The notes: generated by a model not told the origin, from the sequence alone. A stretch of DNA of 64,000 nt from JBBQYA01 sp031412335 (GCA_031412335.1 JANOCT010000001.1:1-64000); one strand, 5' to 3'; shown: positions 52,158-61,598, numbered from the stretch's first letter. Program-made: numbers and translations.

Positions 52158-52469
52158 TTATTTTTCCGCAAAAAAGGCTGCTTTTTGTTCAAACACTAAT
52201 TCTTTTTTACTTTTAGTATGATTATTTTTTTTAATGCTGAAAATAATTCCGTTTTCTTTTTCAGAATTTTCAGTCGTTTCTGCTTCAAGCAATTCAAATG
52301 GCGTTAAATTTTCTGAATATTGATTTCTAGAATTTTCTTTAACTTGTTGCCAATAGTATGGTTCTTCTAATATTTTATTACTACTTAATACAGTTCTAAA
52401 CGGTAAAATAGAGCAAATTTTTTTAAAAAATGCAGATTTAAATTGCCTAATATTTTTATCAATAATCAT
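52158..52469 (-). CDS. Hypothetical protein, unknown
   Basis: A 103-residue frame without a recognised family. The N-terminal half is basic (FKSAFFKKICSILPFRTV), the middle is acidic and rich in Asn/Glu, and the C-terminal end is Lys-rich. No signal peptide, helix pair or motif. It sits between two other small units and has no clear promoter. It may be a real small protein or a chance frame; the frame is free of stops over 310 bases in AT-rich DNA, which favours reality only moderately. Confidence 0.45.
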   Translation of the reverse strand: MIIDKNIRQFKSAFFKKICSILPFRTVLSSNKILEEPYYWQQVKENSRNQYSENLTPFELLEAETTENSEKENGIIFSIKKNNHTKSKKELVFEQKAAFFAEK

Positions 52470-52532
52470 AAATATATAATGGAATACCAGCTTATTTTTA
52501 CGAAAATTTTCTTTTTAAGTTACTCATAAAAA

Positions 52533-52570
52533 AAGGTGATCTCATCAAAATGAATTGACGAGATCACCTT
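52533..52570 (-). terminator. Terminator of hsp20
   Basis: Perfect 11-base arms AAGGTGATCTC and GAGATCACCTT with a 16-base loop; on minus a T run follows the stem. It lies 23 bases beyond the hsp20 stop. Confidence 0.85.
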
Positions 52571-52593
52571 CTTTAAGTTTGATTTATCCAGTT

Positions 52594-53037
52594 TTAAGAA
52601 ATAACTATTTCTTTTGCTTCTGGTTTAGTAACAACTATTTTGCTGATACTTATTGTAAGAATTCCATTTAAATGGTTTGCTTTAATACTATCACTATCAG
52701 CAAGTTCTGGTAAATTAAAAGAACGTTTGAAAGAACTAAAATTGAATTCACGTTTAATGTAACCTGAATTTTCTTTTTCTTTCTTTTCTTCCTTTTCTGC
52801 AGAAATTGTCAAAACTGAATCTTTTAATTGAAGTTTAACTTCATTTTTCTCCACACCTGGGATTGCCATTTCAATTTCATAACCTTGCTCGGTTTCTTTT
52901 ACATTTACTTGTGGCAAAGTTTTAGGAGTGTGATTGTTGGTGTATGATTCGTTAAATAAAACATCAAACATTCCACCAAAAAACGGATCATAATTTACAA
53001 ATTTTGATGCCGGATTCTTTAATTTAATTAGTGTCAT
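52594..53037 (-). CDS. Small heat shock protein, Hsp20/alpha-crystallin
   Basis: A 147-residue Hsp20-type chaperone. The alpha-crystallin domain spans about 40-130: LPQVNVKETEQGYEIEMAIPGV (given in part), an LTISAEKEE strand, YIKREFNFSSFKRSFNLPE, and the conserved GILTISI near the end. The length is normal and the N-terminal arm is short. It binds unfolded proteins without ATP. There are 186 bases upstream without an evident consensus promoter. Confidence 0.94.
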   Translation of the reverse strand: MTLIKLKNPASKFVNYDPFFGGMFDVLFNESYTNNHTPKTLPQVNVKETEQGYEIEMAIPGVEKNEVKLQLKDSVLTISAEKEEKKEKENSGYIKREFNFSSFKRSFNLPELADSDSIKANHLNGILTISISKIVVTKPEAKEIVIS

Positions 53038-53223
53038 TTTTATTTTTCTTTATGTTTGTTAATAATTTCATACATCTTTTCAACTCTTATACCAATGCAA
53101 AATTTGTATCAAAAGCCAATAAAAATAAGCCATAATGGCAAAATACATTAAATATAGCTGACTATGTGGCAGTTTTGTGTTCATTTCTTGAAATTATTTC
53201 ATTATTACTTCTAACAAAAGCTT

Positions 53224-53649
53224 ATGAATTCAACTATTGATTTAAAAAATTTCAAACATAAAATGATCATTAATATTCGATGGTCTGATATGGATGCAAT
53301 CGGTCATGTAAATAATGCAACCTATTTAACATATCTGGAAGAGGCAAGAATTTGTTATTTAAACGACGTTATTAATTGGGATTCAAAAGTTGATGGAATT
53401 ATTTTAGCATCTGTTAATATCAATTACAAAAAACCAATTTATTTTAATCAGAAAATTGAAATACTTACTCGCTGCAGTAAAATTGGTGGAAAAAGTTTTG
53501 AACTTGAATATGTTATGATCAATGAGTTATCAGAAATTATATGTGATGGAAAAACTGTGATGGTTTATTATAATTACCAAAGCAATAATTCTGAAATAAT
53601 TCCAGATAAGTTTAGATCATTATTGAACACCTTTGAAAATAAAAATTGA
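53224..53649 (+). CDS. 4HBT-fold acyl-CoA thioesterase
   Basis: A 141-residue hotdog-fold thioesterase. The signature WSDMDAIGHVNNATYLTYLEEAR (given in part, about residues 20-42) carries the catalytic aspartate (D21-D24 region), with the IGH turn of YbgC-like enzymes. Substrate acyl-CoA not predictable. The neighbours include an acyl-CoA dehydrogenase further on, but there is no operon link. The gene is read alone. Confidence 0.87.
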   Translation: MNSTIDLKNFKHKMIINIRWSDMDAIGHVNNATYLTYLEEARICYLNDVINWDSKVDGIILASVNINYKKPIYFNQKIEILTRCSKIGGKSFELEYVMINELSEIICDGKTVMVYYNYQSNNSEIIPDKFRSLLNTFENKN

Positions 53650-53697
53650 TTGAATATTAATTAAAAATCAAAACCTTTTAAAATGGCTAATAATTAA

Positions 53698-55104
53698 TCA
53701 ATTTACAATTTTTGAAGGGTTAAGTATCAAATTTGGGTCGAATAATTTTTTAATTCCTCTTAATATATTTAAGTGAACCTCTGAATAAATTACATCTAAA
53801 TATTGTTTCTGAACCCAGCCAATGCCATGTTCTCCAGAAATATTACCACCTAAAGAAACAGTTAACTTAAATATTTCGCGTATAGCGACAGGTGATTTAT
53901 TTTTCCAATCATAATCACTCATTGTTGATTTTATGATATTGATATGCAGATTTCCATCACCAGCATGTCCGTAACAAATAGATCTAAATCCAAAGGAATT
54001 TCCTATTTCTTTTACACCTGCTAGTAATTTTGCCAATGCAGCGCGTGGTACTACGGTATCTTCTTCTTTATAAATTGAATTTGCTTTTACTGATAATGCG
54101 ATACTTCTGCGTATTCTCCATAACGATTCTTTTTGTGCGCTGCTTTCTGCAAATAATACATCACCAACATCAAAACTCATTAATACTTCCGAAATTTTTT
54201 CACATTCAAGCATTAACAAATCAGGATTAGTACCATCAACTTCTATTAATAAATATGCTTCAGTTCCTTTCTCTGATATAAAATTTATTTTTTCATATTC
54301 AACTACCCATTCTACCGCCGATTTTTCCATAAATTCTAATGCAGATGGTAAAAATCCAGCTCTAAATATTGCTGATACTGCTAGGCAAGCATTTTCACAA
54401 CTTGTAAATGGAGCTAACATTAATAGATTATGAGTAGGTTTTGGAATCAGTTTGAAAACAATTTTTGTAACAATGCCTAATGTGCCTTCACTCCCAATCA
54501 TTAATTGGGTAAGATTATAACCTGATGCAAATTTTAAAGTATTAGAGCCAGTTTGAATTATTTCGCCAGTAGGTAAAACCATTTCTATGTTTAATACATA
54601 ATCTCTTATTGTACCATATTTTACAGCTCTTGGCCCACCAGCAGATTCGGCTAAATTTCCTCCTAGCATACTGGAACCTTTGCTTGATGGATCAACCGGG
54701 TAAAATAATCCTACTTTTTCAACTTCATCCATAAAATGTTGGCAAATCATGCCTGGTTCTACTGTTGCTTGTAAGTTCTTTTCATCTATTTCAATTAATT
54801 TATTTAATTTCTCAACAGATAAAACTATGCCTCCGTGTACTGGTAAAGCACCACCACTCAAACCAGTTCCACCGGCTCGGGGTGTTACCGGTATTAAATG
54901 TTTATTTGCAAATAGTAGAATTTCAGAAATTTGTTGTGCATTAATCGGTCGGACAACAATTTCTGGTTCAAAATTTAAATCTTCTGTTTCATCATGACCA
55001 TAATGAAACATATCTTCTCCAGTTATTATTAATTCTGAACCGACAATCTTTATAAGTTCATCAATTAATTCTGGATTTAATTTTTTGTAATTAGTATTTT
55101 CCAA
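53698..55104 (-). CDS. FAD-linked oxidase (GlcD/D-lactate-dehydrogenase-like)
   Basis: A 468-residue flavoprotein of the FAD_binding_4 family with a C-terminal oxidase domain. The FAD block PRAGGTGLSGGALPVHGGIVLS is at about 75-96, GSEGTLGIVTKI near 205, and the C-terminal substrate-domain signature CYGHAGDGNLHINI and SGEHGIGWVQKQYL at about 370 and 425. It matches glycolate/D-lactate-type dehydrogenases; the substrate is probably a 2-hydroxy acid. Its start overlaps the folB stop by 14 bases, so the two are co-transcribed. Confidence 0.92.
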   Translation of the reverse strand: MENTNYKKLNPELIDELIKIVGSELIITGEDMFHYGHDETEDLNFEPEIVVRPINAQQISEILLFANKHLIPVTPRAGGTGLSGGALPVHGGIVLSVEKLNKLIEIDEKNLQATVEPGMICQHFMDEVEKVGLFYPVDPSSKGSSMLGGNLAESAGGPRAVKYGTIRDYVLNIEMVLPTGEIIQTGSNTLKFASGYNLTQLMIGSEGTLGIVTKIVFKLIPKPTHNLLMLAPFTSCENACLAVSAIFRAGFLPSALEFMEKSAVEWVVEYEKINFISEKGTEAYLLIEVDGTNPDLLMLECEKISEVLMSFDVGDVLFAESSAQKESLWRIRRSIALSVKANSIYKEEDTVVPRAALAKLLAGVKEIGNSFGFRSICYGHAGDGNLHINIIKSTMSDYDWKNKSPVAIREIFKLTVSLGGNISGEHGIGWVQKQYLDVIYSEVHLNILRGIKKLFDPNLILNPSKIVN

Positions 55105-55471
55105 TCTTATTTTCCTGAGTCAATTCTATATAAGCATATTTAATATCTAGACCCATAGGTGGGTTTGTTTTTGAAATGCGGATCAGAGCTTTATTAAATT
55201 TAAATTCTTTTGTCAACCTATTTAAAATTCTTTCAGCAACAGATTCTAATAATTGAGAAGTTACTTTCATTTCTTCAAGCAATATTAAAGACAAAGTTTC
55301 ATAATTAATTGTTTCAGAAAGTTGGGTAATGCTTTTATTTTCATCTACTTCAAAACTTAATTTTAAATCAAGCACAAATAGTTTTCCGATTTTTTGTTCT
55401 TCGGGATAGTAACCATGAAAAGCAAAAACAGACATTTTTTCTATTCCGATTTCAAAATATCTATTCTTCAT
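55091..55471 (-). CDS. folB: Dihydroneopterin aldolase
   Basis: A 126-residue FolB of the folate pathway. The family block MSVFAFHGYYPEEQKIGK (about 13-30) with the active-site glutamate (E25 region), the LSETINYETLS helix, LLESVAERIL and the C-terminal IRISKTNPPMGLDIKYAYIELT (given in part) are all present. The ATG at 55471 is preceded by a perfect promoter so close (55476-55506) that the mRNA may have no leader. A second Met at 13 is a less likely start, because the family normally has about ten residues before this block. Confidence 0.92.
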   Translation of the reverse strand: MKNRYFEIGIEKMSVFAFHGYYPEEQKIGKLFVLDLKLSFEVDENKSITQLSETINYETLSLILLEEMKVTSQLLESVAERILNRLTKEFKFNKALIRISKTNPPMGLDIKYAYIELTQENKIGKY

Positions 55472-55475
55472 TCAA

Positions 55476-55506
55476 CAAACATAATGCAAATTGAAAGTGT
55501 TACAAA
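55476..55506 (-). promoter_or_regulatory. Consensus promoter of folB
   Basis: On minus, TTTG (55506-55503), exactly 19 bases, then TATGTTTG (55483-55476). This is the best full match in the window. The predicted transcription start falls within a few bases of the folB ATG (55471). Confidence 0.65.
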
Positions 55507-55552
55507 TTCGGTTTAGAATTTTTCTTTATTTTTACCCAAAATTAACCCAACC

Positions 55553-56773
55553 ATGCATTCAAACGAAACCTTAGAAAAACCAGTTCACAAATCTTTAAAA
55601 AAAGATAACTACACAGCTCCCGATTATTTTGAATTAGATGATTTGCTTACAGAAGAGCATAAGTTAATTAGAAGCTCGGTACGCGAGTGGGTTAAAAAAG
55701 AAATATCACCAATCATTGAAGAATATGCACAACGTGCTGAATTTCCGATGCATATACTTAAAGGACTTGGAGATATAGGTGCTTTCGGCCCTACAATTCC
55801 TGTTGAATATGGTGGACAGGGATTAGATCAAATTGCGTATGGAATCATCATGCAGGAATTAGAGCGTGGTGATTCTGGAATTAGATCTACAGCTTCTGTA
55901 CAAGGTTCGCTGGTTATGTTTCCAATTTATGAATATGGGAATGAGGCTCAACGGAAAAAATATTTACCCAAATTAGCCAGTGGCGAATGGATGGGATGTT
56001 TCGGATTAACTGAACCAGATCATGGATCAAACCCTGGTGGAATGACCACTAACTACCGCGAAGAAGGCGATTATTTGATTTTGAACGGAGCAAAAATGTG
56101 GATTTCAAATGCTCCATTTGCTGATATTGCTGTAGTTTGGGCAAAAAACGAAGCTGGTAAAATCAGAGGATTAATTGTAGAGAGAGGAATGGAAGGCTTT
56201 AGCACTCCAGAAACTCATGGTAAATGGTCATTACGTGCTTCTGCAACTGGTGAATTAGTTTTTGATAACGTTCGAGTTCCAAAAGAAAATTTATTGCCAA
56301 ATGTAGAAGGATTAAAAGGACCTTTAGGTTGTTTAAATTCTGCTAGATATGGAATTTCTTGGGGTGCATTGGGTGCTGCAATGGATTGTTATGATGCTGC
56401 TTTAAGATATTCAAAGGAGCGAATTCAATTCGGAAAACCAATTGGAGCATTTCAATTACAACAAAAAAAATTGGCAGAAATGATTACTGAAATAACCAAA
56501 GGTCAATTAATGGTTATGCGTCTTGGAACCTTAAAAAATGAACATCGTGCGAGTGCAGCTCAAATATCTATGGCGAAGAGAAATTCGGTCGAAACTGCTA
56601 TAAATATTGCTAGAGAATCGCGACAAATTTTTGGAGGAATGGGTATTACTGGAGAATATCCAATCATGCGACATATGATGAATCTCGAATCGGTGATAAC
56701 CTATGAAGGAACACACGATATCCATTTATTAATAACCGGAATGGATATAACTGGAGAAAATGCTTTTAAATAA
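55553..56773 (+). CDS. Acyl-CoA dehydrogenase, glutaryl-CoA-dehydrogenase-like
   Basis: A 406-residue flavoprotein of the acyl-CoA dehydrogenase family. The pattern fits glutaryl-CoA dehydrogenase: GIRSTASVQGSLVMFPIYEYG near 115-135, FGLTEPDHGSNPGGM, and the catalytic Glu385 in TYEGTHDIH. It removes two hydrogens from an acyl-CoA, using FAD, and the glutaryl branch also decarboxylates. A TATTTTTA upstream (one mismatch to TAnnTTTG) may be the -7 element. It ends in a terminator shared with lysA. Confidence 0.9.
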   Translation: MHSNETLEKPVHKSLKKDNYTAPDYFELDDLLTEEHKLIRSSVREWVKKEISPIIEEYAQRAEFPMHILKGLGDIGAFGPTIPVEYGGQGLDQIAYGIIMQELERGDSGIRSTASVQGSLVMFPIYEYGNEAQRKKYLPKLASGEWMGCFGLTEPDHGSNPGGMTTNYREEGDYLILNGAKMWISNAPFADIAVVWAKNEAGKIRGLIVERGMEGFSTPETHGKWSLRASATGELVFDNVRVPKENLLPNVEGLKGPLGCLNSARYGISWGALGAAMDCYDAALRYSKERIQFGKPIGAFQLQQKKLAEMITEITKGQLMVMRLGTLKNEHRASAAQISMAKRNSVETAINIARESRQIFGGMGITGEYPIMRHMMNLESVITYEGTHDIHLLITGMDITGENAFK

Positions 56774-56796
56774 ATAAAAAGATTAACACGAAAAAA

Positions 56797-56825
56797 AACC
56801 TATCAGGATTCTGGTAGGTTTTTTT
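56797..56825. terminator. Bidirectional terminator
   Basis: AACCTATCAG and CTGGTAGGTT pair with one wobble around GATT, with A and T runs on the two sides. It lies between the acyl-CoA dehydrogenase gene and lysA; the lysA stop codon (TAA, 56824-56826) overlaps the edge. Confidence 0.85.
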
Positions 56826-58002
56826 ATTTCAAAACCATTTCATCTGAATAAAATGATCTGGTTTCTTCCCTTAAATTATACCTGCTTGCCATTACTTCTC
56901 CGTACGCTCCTGTTGAATAAATCGCAATTAAATCATTTCGAAAACTTTCCGGCATTAAAACAGCTTTTCCAAAGCAATCCGATGACTCACAAACTGGACC
57001 TACTACATCATAAAGTATCTGTTTTTCGGAATCACTAGATATATTTTCAATTTTATGATAAGCCTGATAAAGTGCAGGACGTAAAAGCTCGGTCATGCCA
57101 GCATCAAGAATTGCAAAATTAGTTTTCAATCCTTTTTTAATAAAAGTAATGCTAGAAATAAGCGTACCACATTGGGCAATAAGTGATCTTCCTAATTCAA
57201 AATGAACAGATTGACCTGGATATTTTGTTAGAAATTGATCGAAAATCGAAAAATATTCTTCAAAATCAGGAATAGAATTTTTTTCAGGCGAATAATAATC
57301 AATGCCTAACCCACCACCAACATTTACGATTGAAAATTTAAAATTACGTTCTGCGAAATAAAGTTGAAATTCATTTATCCGGGTACAGAGATTTTTAAAA
57401 ACACTCATATCTGTAATTTGCGATCCAACATGAAAATGCAATCCTAAAAGATTTAAATTTTTCAATGTTTTAAGTTTTGAACAAACTTCTGTTAATTCCC
57501 AAAAATTAATTCCAAATTTATTCTCTTCTAATCCGGTAGTAATGTATTCATGCGTATTCGCATTTACATTTGGGTTTATTCTTAAAGCAATTGAAGCAAT
57601 TTTATTTTTATTGCTTGCAAGCTCATTTATTACTTCCAATTCCTGAATAGATTCTACATTGAAACAAAAAATATCATTTTCGAGTGCGAAATTTATTTCT
57701 GAGTCTGTTTTACCAACTCCTGCAAAAGCGATATTTGCAGGATTAAAACCAGCATCTATTGCTCGTTTAATCTCATTTCCACTTACACAATCTGCTCCAA
57801 AGTTGTTGGCTATTAGTCTCTTTAATAGTTTTTCATTCACATTTGCTTTTAATGCATAGTGAATATGATACTTATATTTTTTACTTACTTCTGAAGCTTT
57901 GATCAAGGTTTTTTCCAACAAATCCATTTCATAAAAATAAAATGGTGTAGGTAATTTTTTTAATTCAGAAATATATGGATCAAGTCTATTTTCGACCTTC
58001 AT
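56824..58002 (-). CDS. lysA: Diaminopimelate decarboxylase
   Basis: A 392-residue PLP enzyme for the last step of lysine synthesis. The PLP lysine is K52 in YALKAN, the HVGSQI and GGGLG blocks (about 192 and 230) bind phosphate and substrate, and the C-terminal GPVCESSDCFGK block (about 342) is intact. It is slightly shorter than E. coli LysA. Its ATG overlaps the lysC stop by four bases, so the two are translationally coupled. Confidence 0.95.
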   Translation of the reverse strand: MKVENRLDPYISELKKLPTPFYFYEMDLLEKTLIKASEVSKKYKYHIHYALKANVNEKLLKRLIANNFGADCVSGNEIKRAIDAGFNPANIAFAGVGKTDSEINFALENDIFCFNVESIQELEVINELASNKNKIASIALRINPNVNANTHEYITTGLEENKFGINFWELTEVCSKLKTLKNLNLLGLHFHVGSQITDMSVFKNLCTRINEFQLYFAERNFKFSIVNVGGGLGIDYYSPEKNSIPDFEEYFSIFDQFLTKYPGQSVHFELGRSLIAQCGTLISSITFIKKGLKTNFAILDAGMTELLRPALYQAYHKIENISSDSEKQILYDVVGPVCESSDCFGKAVLMPESFRNDLIAIYSTGAYGEVMASRYNLREETRSFYSDEMVLK

Positions 58003-59312
58003 AAAAATAATTTTTTGTGTAAAGCATTTAAAGCTGCTTTTTTATCAGTTGAATTGACCAGTACAGAAATATTATTTGCACTTCCGCCATACGATATCAT
58101 GCGGATTGGTATTTCTTTTAAAGCATCAAAAATCTCGGACGCTGCACCACTTTCTTTTACCGGAAAATTACCAACCACGCAAATAATACTTAACTGTTGA
58201 TCAATTACAACTTGGCCTAGTTCCAAAAGTTCTGATTTAATTTTTTCCAGACTTGTATCATCATCGATGGTTATAGAAACGGCAACTTCAGAAGTACTTA
58301 TCATATCAATCGGAGTTTTGTAGCGCTCAAATATTTCAAAAATACGCCTCAAAAAACCATACGCCAACAACATTCTACTTGATTGAATTCTTATTGCAGT
58401 TATGTTATCTTTTGCTGCAATAGCAGTGATATTATCTTTTGCAGATACTAAACTGATAAGCGTACCATTCGCCAAAGGCTCCATAGTATTTAACAACCTA
58501 ACTGGAATTCCATATTTTTGAGCAGGCAAAACGCTTTGAGGATGCAAAATTTTTGCACCAAAATAAGCCAACTCAGCAGCTTCATCGAATGTTAAAAATG
58601 GAACAGGACTTGTGCCGGAAACTTCTCGAGGATCATTATTGTGCATTCCATCTATATCAGTCCAAATCTGAATTTCTTCTGCTGAAATTGCAGCACCAAT
58701 TAAAGAAGCTGTATAATCGCTCCCTCCTCTTTTTAAATTATCAATTTGTCCGAAAAAATTACGGCAAATAAAACCTTGAGTTATATGAATATTTACGGAT
58801 GGATTCTCATTGATTTTTGGTAAAAAATTTAGCTTTAGATATTCAATATCCGGTTCACCATTTTCATCAAGCTTCATAAAATCTAAGGCTGAATGTAAAA
58901 TAGAAGGGATATTTTTGGATTGTAAATAAAAATGAAAAAGAGCAGTAGAAATTAATTCGCCTTGAGCTAGAATTATTCTTTCTTCATTATTGGTAAATAA
59001 ATCAATAGTGAATGATCGCAAATACGTAAAATGTTCGTCAATTAATAATTTTGCTTTTTTTAAATAAATAGGATCTGAAAATAATTCATGGATAAAAGAG
59101 TGATAGTAATTCTCTAAATTATTCAGCTTATTTACTGCTTCCTCATTTTTATTAGTTGAAAGTAAACCAGCTATTTCCAGCAATGAATTAGTTGTTCCGG
59201 AAACAGCTGAAAGTACAATTATTTGTTTCTGATCAACATTAATCAATTCGTTAAGCATTATCATTCTCGCGGGCGTTCCAAGCGATGTTCCACCAAATTT
59301 TAAAACCTTCAT
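57999..59312 (-). CDS. lysC: Aspartate kinase with internal tandem repeat
   Basis: A 437-residue aspartokinase that starts lysine, threonine and methionine synthesis. KFGGTSLGTP opens the protein (4-13), the kinase domain ends near 275, and two ACT domains follow (about 310-437). Between them lies a 9-residue tandem duplication, AKDNITAIA then AKDNITAIR (about 288-305), matched by an imperfect 23-base DNA repeat at 58393-58442. Relatives have a single copy of this ...NITAIRI stretch, to my knowledge. The insertion lies at the hinge into the regulatory domain, so feedback by lysine could be altered. The gene overlaps lysA. Confidence 0.93.
   Translation of the reverse strand: MKVLKFGGTSLGTPARMIMLNELINVDQKQIIVLSAVSGTTNSLLEIAGLLSTNKNEEAVNKLNNLENYYHSFIHELFSDPIYLKKAKLLIDEHFTYLRSFTIDLFTNNEERIILAQGELISTALFHFYLQSKNIPSILHSALDFMKLDENGEPDIEYLKLNFLPKINENPSVNIHITQGFICRNFFGQIDNLKRGGSDYTASLIGAAISAEEIQIWTDIDGMHNNDPREVSGTSPVPFLTFDEAAELAYFGAKILHPQSVLPAQKYGIPVRLLNTMEPLANGTLISLVSAKDNITAIAAKDNITAIRIQSSRMLLAYGFLRRIFEIFERYKTPIDMISTSEVAVSITIDDDTSLEKIKSELLELGQVVIDQQLSIICVVGNFPVKESGAASEIFDALKEIPIRMISYGGSANNISVLVNSTDKKAALNALHKKLFL
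58393..58442 (-). repeat. 23-base tandem repeat inside lysC
   Basis: Copy one at 58393-58415 and copy two at 58420-58442 match at 20 of 23 bases, 27 bases apart. The repeat encodes the 9-residue duplication in aspartate kinase. Confidence 0.85.
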
Positions 59313-59369
59313 TTGGTAAAAGTAAGGAAGTTTATTTTTTTCTATAAAAAATTAATTTTAAACTTTAAT

Positions 59370-60611
59370 TCAAATCCGATGAACCACTAAACCACAATGC
59401 AATTTAGGTTCGAACCAGGTAGATTTTGGGGGCATTACTAATCCTGCATTGGCTACTTCTATTAATTGAGAAATAGAAGTTGGAAATAATGAAAATGCAA
59501 CATCTGCCTTTCCGCTATTTACTTGATGTTCTAAATCTTCTATTCCTTTTACACCTCCCGAAAAAAATATGCGTTCATCTGTTCTTGGATCATTAATTCC
59601 TAGAATCGGTTGTAAAATATAATTTTGAAGAACGCTAACATCCAGTATTTCAACGGGATCTATTTTATTTATGCCAATACTTTTAGGCGTTAAAACATAC
59701 CATTTATGATCAAGATACATTCCAAAACTGTTATAACTTACAGGTTTAAAAGGTTTACCAGTATGTTGATTCACATTAAAACTCTTTTCAATTTCACTAA
59801 TTAATTGCTTGGTTGTAAGTGAATTTAACCCTTTCACCAATCGGTTATATTCAAAAATTAATAATTCGTCAGTAGAAAAAAGCAAAGTAGAAAAAAAGTT
59901 ATAATCTTCTTTTCCTGTATGTTTTAAGTTTAATTTTCTTTTTTGAATTCCTAATATTGAAAATGCCGCAGCTCGATGATGCCCATCAGCAATATAAGTT
60001 GCATCCATTTTTTTAAAAAAATCTACCAGCAATTCTAAAGTAGCGATTTCTTTTACTAACCAAAGTTTATGTTTCACGCCATCATTAGTGTAAAAATCAA
60101 CCTCGGGTTTTAATTGTAAATATGAATCAATAATATTTTTTACAGCAAGATTTGGCAAATAGGTTATTAATACCGGATTAGAATCAATACCAGTTTGTTC
60201 TAGGTAATCGATTATGCCTTTTTCTCTCTCTGCTCGCGTGTGCTCATGCTTTTTTATGGTATTGTTCAAATAATCATCAATTGCAGATGTAGCCCAAATA
60301 CCTGTTTGTATCGTTTCTCTAGTTTGATTCTGATAGATATAAAAACATTCTTGAGAATCTTGAATAAGAATTTTATCATCAATAAATTCAACAAAATTTT
60401 CATTGATTTTTTTGAAAATTATATCTTGAATAGTACCACGTTGATATTTATGATCAGGTTCTGGTTCCATTAAATTAAGAAAAGAATGCTTATTGGTTGA
60501 AGCAATTTCTTTTGCTTCTTCCGTGTACATTTCCTCAAATGGTTTTGCCACCACTTCTTTCAGAAAATCAGGATGCGGACGCAGACCTCTGAAAGGTTTT
60601 ATTTGTGGCAT
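59370..60611 (-). CDS. DUF1015 protein, candidate (phospho)serine enzyme
   Basis: A 413-residue DUF1015 protein. The family N-terminus PFRGLRPHPDFLKEVVAKPF is at 6-25 (given in part). KKHEHTRAE (120-128) and YIADGHHRAAAF (206-217) are its most recognisable motifs. The DGHHR at 209-213 recalls the phosphotransfer loop of ParB/sulfiredoxin-fold enzymes, including the free serine kinase SerK, as far as I remember it. It lies between serA (11 bases upstream) and lysC, in the order serC, serA, DUF1015 on minus. A role in serine metabolism is therefore inferred, not shown. The family has no settled function. Confidence 0.88.
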   Translation of the reverse strand: MPQIKPFRGLRPHPDFLKEVVAKPFEEMYTEEAKEIASTNKHSFLNLMEPEPDHKYQRGTIQDIIFKKINENFVEFIDDKILIQDSQECFYIYQNQTRETIQTGIWATSAIDDYLNNTIKKHEHTRAEREKGIIDYLEQTGIDSNPVLITYLPNLAVKNIIDSYLQLKPEVDFYTNDGVKHKLWLVKEIATLELLVDFFKKMDATYIADGHHRAAAFSILGIQKRKLNLKHTGKEDYNFFSTLLFSTDELLIFEYNRLVKGLNSLTTKQLISEIEKSFNVNQHTGKPFKPVSYNSFGMYLDHKWYVLTPKSIGINKIDPVEILDVSVLQNYILQPILGINDPRTDERIFFSGGVKGIEDLEHQVNSGKADVAFSLFPTSISQLIEVANAGLVMPPKSTWFEPKLHCGLVVHRI

Positions 60612-60622
60612 ATCAGAATAAA

Positions 60623-61579
60623 TTATTTAGAAAAATGAGAAATAATAAGTTGAGCTAACTCTACTCCAACTCGCTCTTGAGCTTCAGAAGTACTAGCTCC
60701 AATATGTGGTGTTAATGAAATTTTAGAATGTGTAAGAATTTCATTGCTTGGAGTTGGCTCATTTACAAATACATCTAATCCCGCAAAGGCTACTTTTCCA
60801 GAATCTAAAGCATGAATTAATTCCTTTTCATCTATAACTCCACCTCGAGAACAATTAGCTAGAATTACTCCATTTTTCATCAAATCAAATTGTTCTTTTC
60901 CAATTACTGCTTTATCAGTTTCAGAGGCTGGAACGTGTACTGTAATAAAATCACTTTGGCTAAATAATTCTTCAGAACTTACTGTGTGAACCGTTAATTT
61001 AACTTTATTACCTCCTGAAAATTCCAAACTAATTTCGGGATCGAATGCATATAAATCATAAGCTAAAACTTTCATTCCCATTCCTAAACCAATTTTAGCA
61101 GCTTCTTTTCCAATTCTTCCAAAACCTAAAACACCTAAGGTTTTACCTCTAAGTTCTGTTCCTTTACTGAAATCTTTTTTCAATTCGTTAAAAGATGTGT
61201 TTCCTACAACTGGCATCTTTCTGTTTGATTCAGGTAGAAAACGAGAGGCTCCAAAAAAATGTGCAAATACCAATTCTGCCACACTTATTGATGATGCTGA
61301 AGGAGTATTAATTACAGCAATATTCTTTGATCGGGCATATTCCACATCAATATTATCCATTCCCACTCCTCCTCTACCAATCAATTTTAGATTTGGCACT
61401 TGGTCAATTAATTCTTTTCTAACTTTAGTGGCGCTTCTTACCGTAATTGCATCGTATTCTAAAAGTCTACCAGCTAGCTCATTTTGCGGAATTGTTTGAG
61501 TATCAACCTGAAATCCAGCTTCTTCTAGCATTTGCTTACCTACAGGATCTATCCCATCATTTGCTAATATTTTTATCAT
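60623..61579 (-). CDS. serA: D-3-phosphoglycerate dehydrogenase
   Basis: A 318-residue D-2-hydroxyacid dehydrogenase for the first step of serine synthesis. The NAD site is VLGFGRIGKEAAKIGLGMG (given in part, about 148-166). RGGVGMDNIDV (73-83) and the catalytic His in TPHIGASTSE (about 290) are present. It lacks a C-terminal ACT domain, so it is the short form that is not feedback-controlled through ACT. It lies between serC and DUF1015. Confidence 0.92.
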   Translation of the reverse strand: MIKILANDGIDPVGKQMLEEAGFQVDTQTIPQNELAGRLLEYDAITVRSATKVRKELIDQVPNLKLIGRGGVGMDNIDVEYARSKNIAVINTPSASSISVAELVFAHFFGASRFLPESNRKMPVVGNTSFNELKKDFSKGTELRGKTLGVLGFGRIGKEAAKIGLGMGMKVLAYDLYAFDPEISLEFSGGNKVKLTVHTVSSEELFSQSDFITVHVPASETDKAVIGKEQFDLMKNGVILANCSRGGVIDEKELIHALDSGKVAFAGLDVFVNEPTPSNEILTHSKISLTPHIGASTSEAQERVGVELAQLIISHFSK

Positions 61580-61598
61580 TTTTTATAGGGTATTTATT

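Noticed and set aside
58003..59360. Lysine riboswitch upstream of lysC
   Set aside because: Only 57 AT-rich bases separate lysC from the DUF1015 gene upstream, which is too short for a lysine riboswitch, and no fitting structure was seen.
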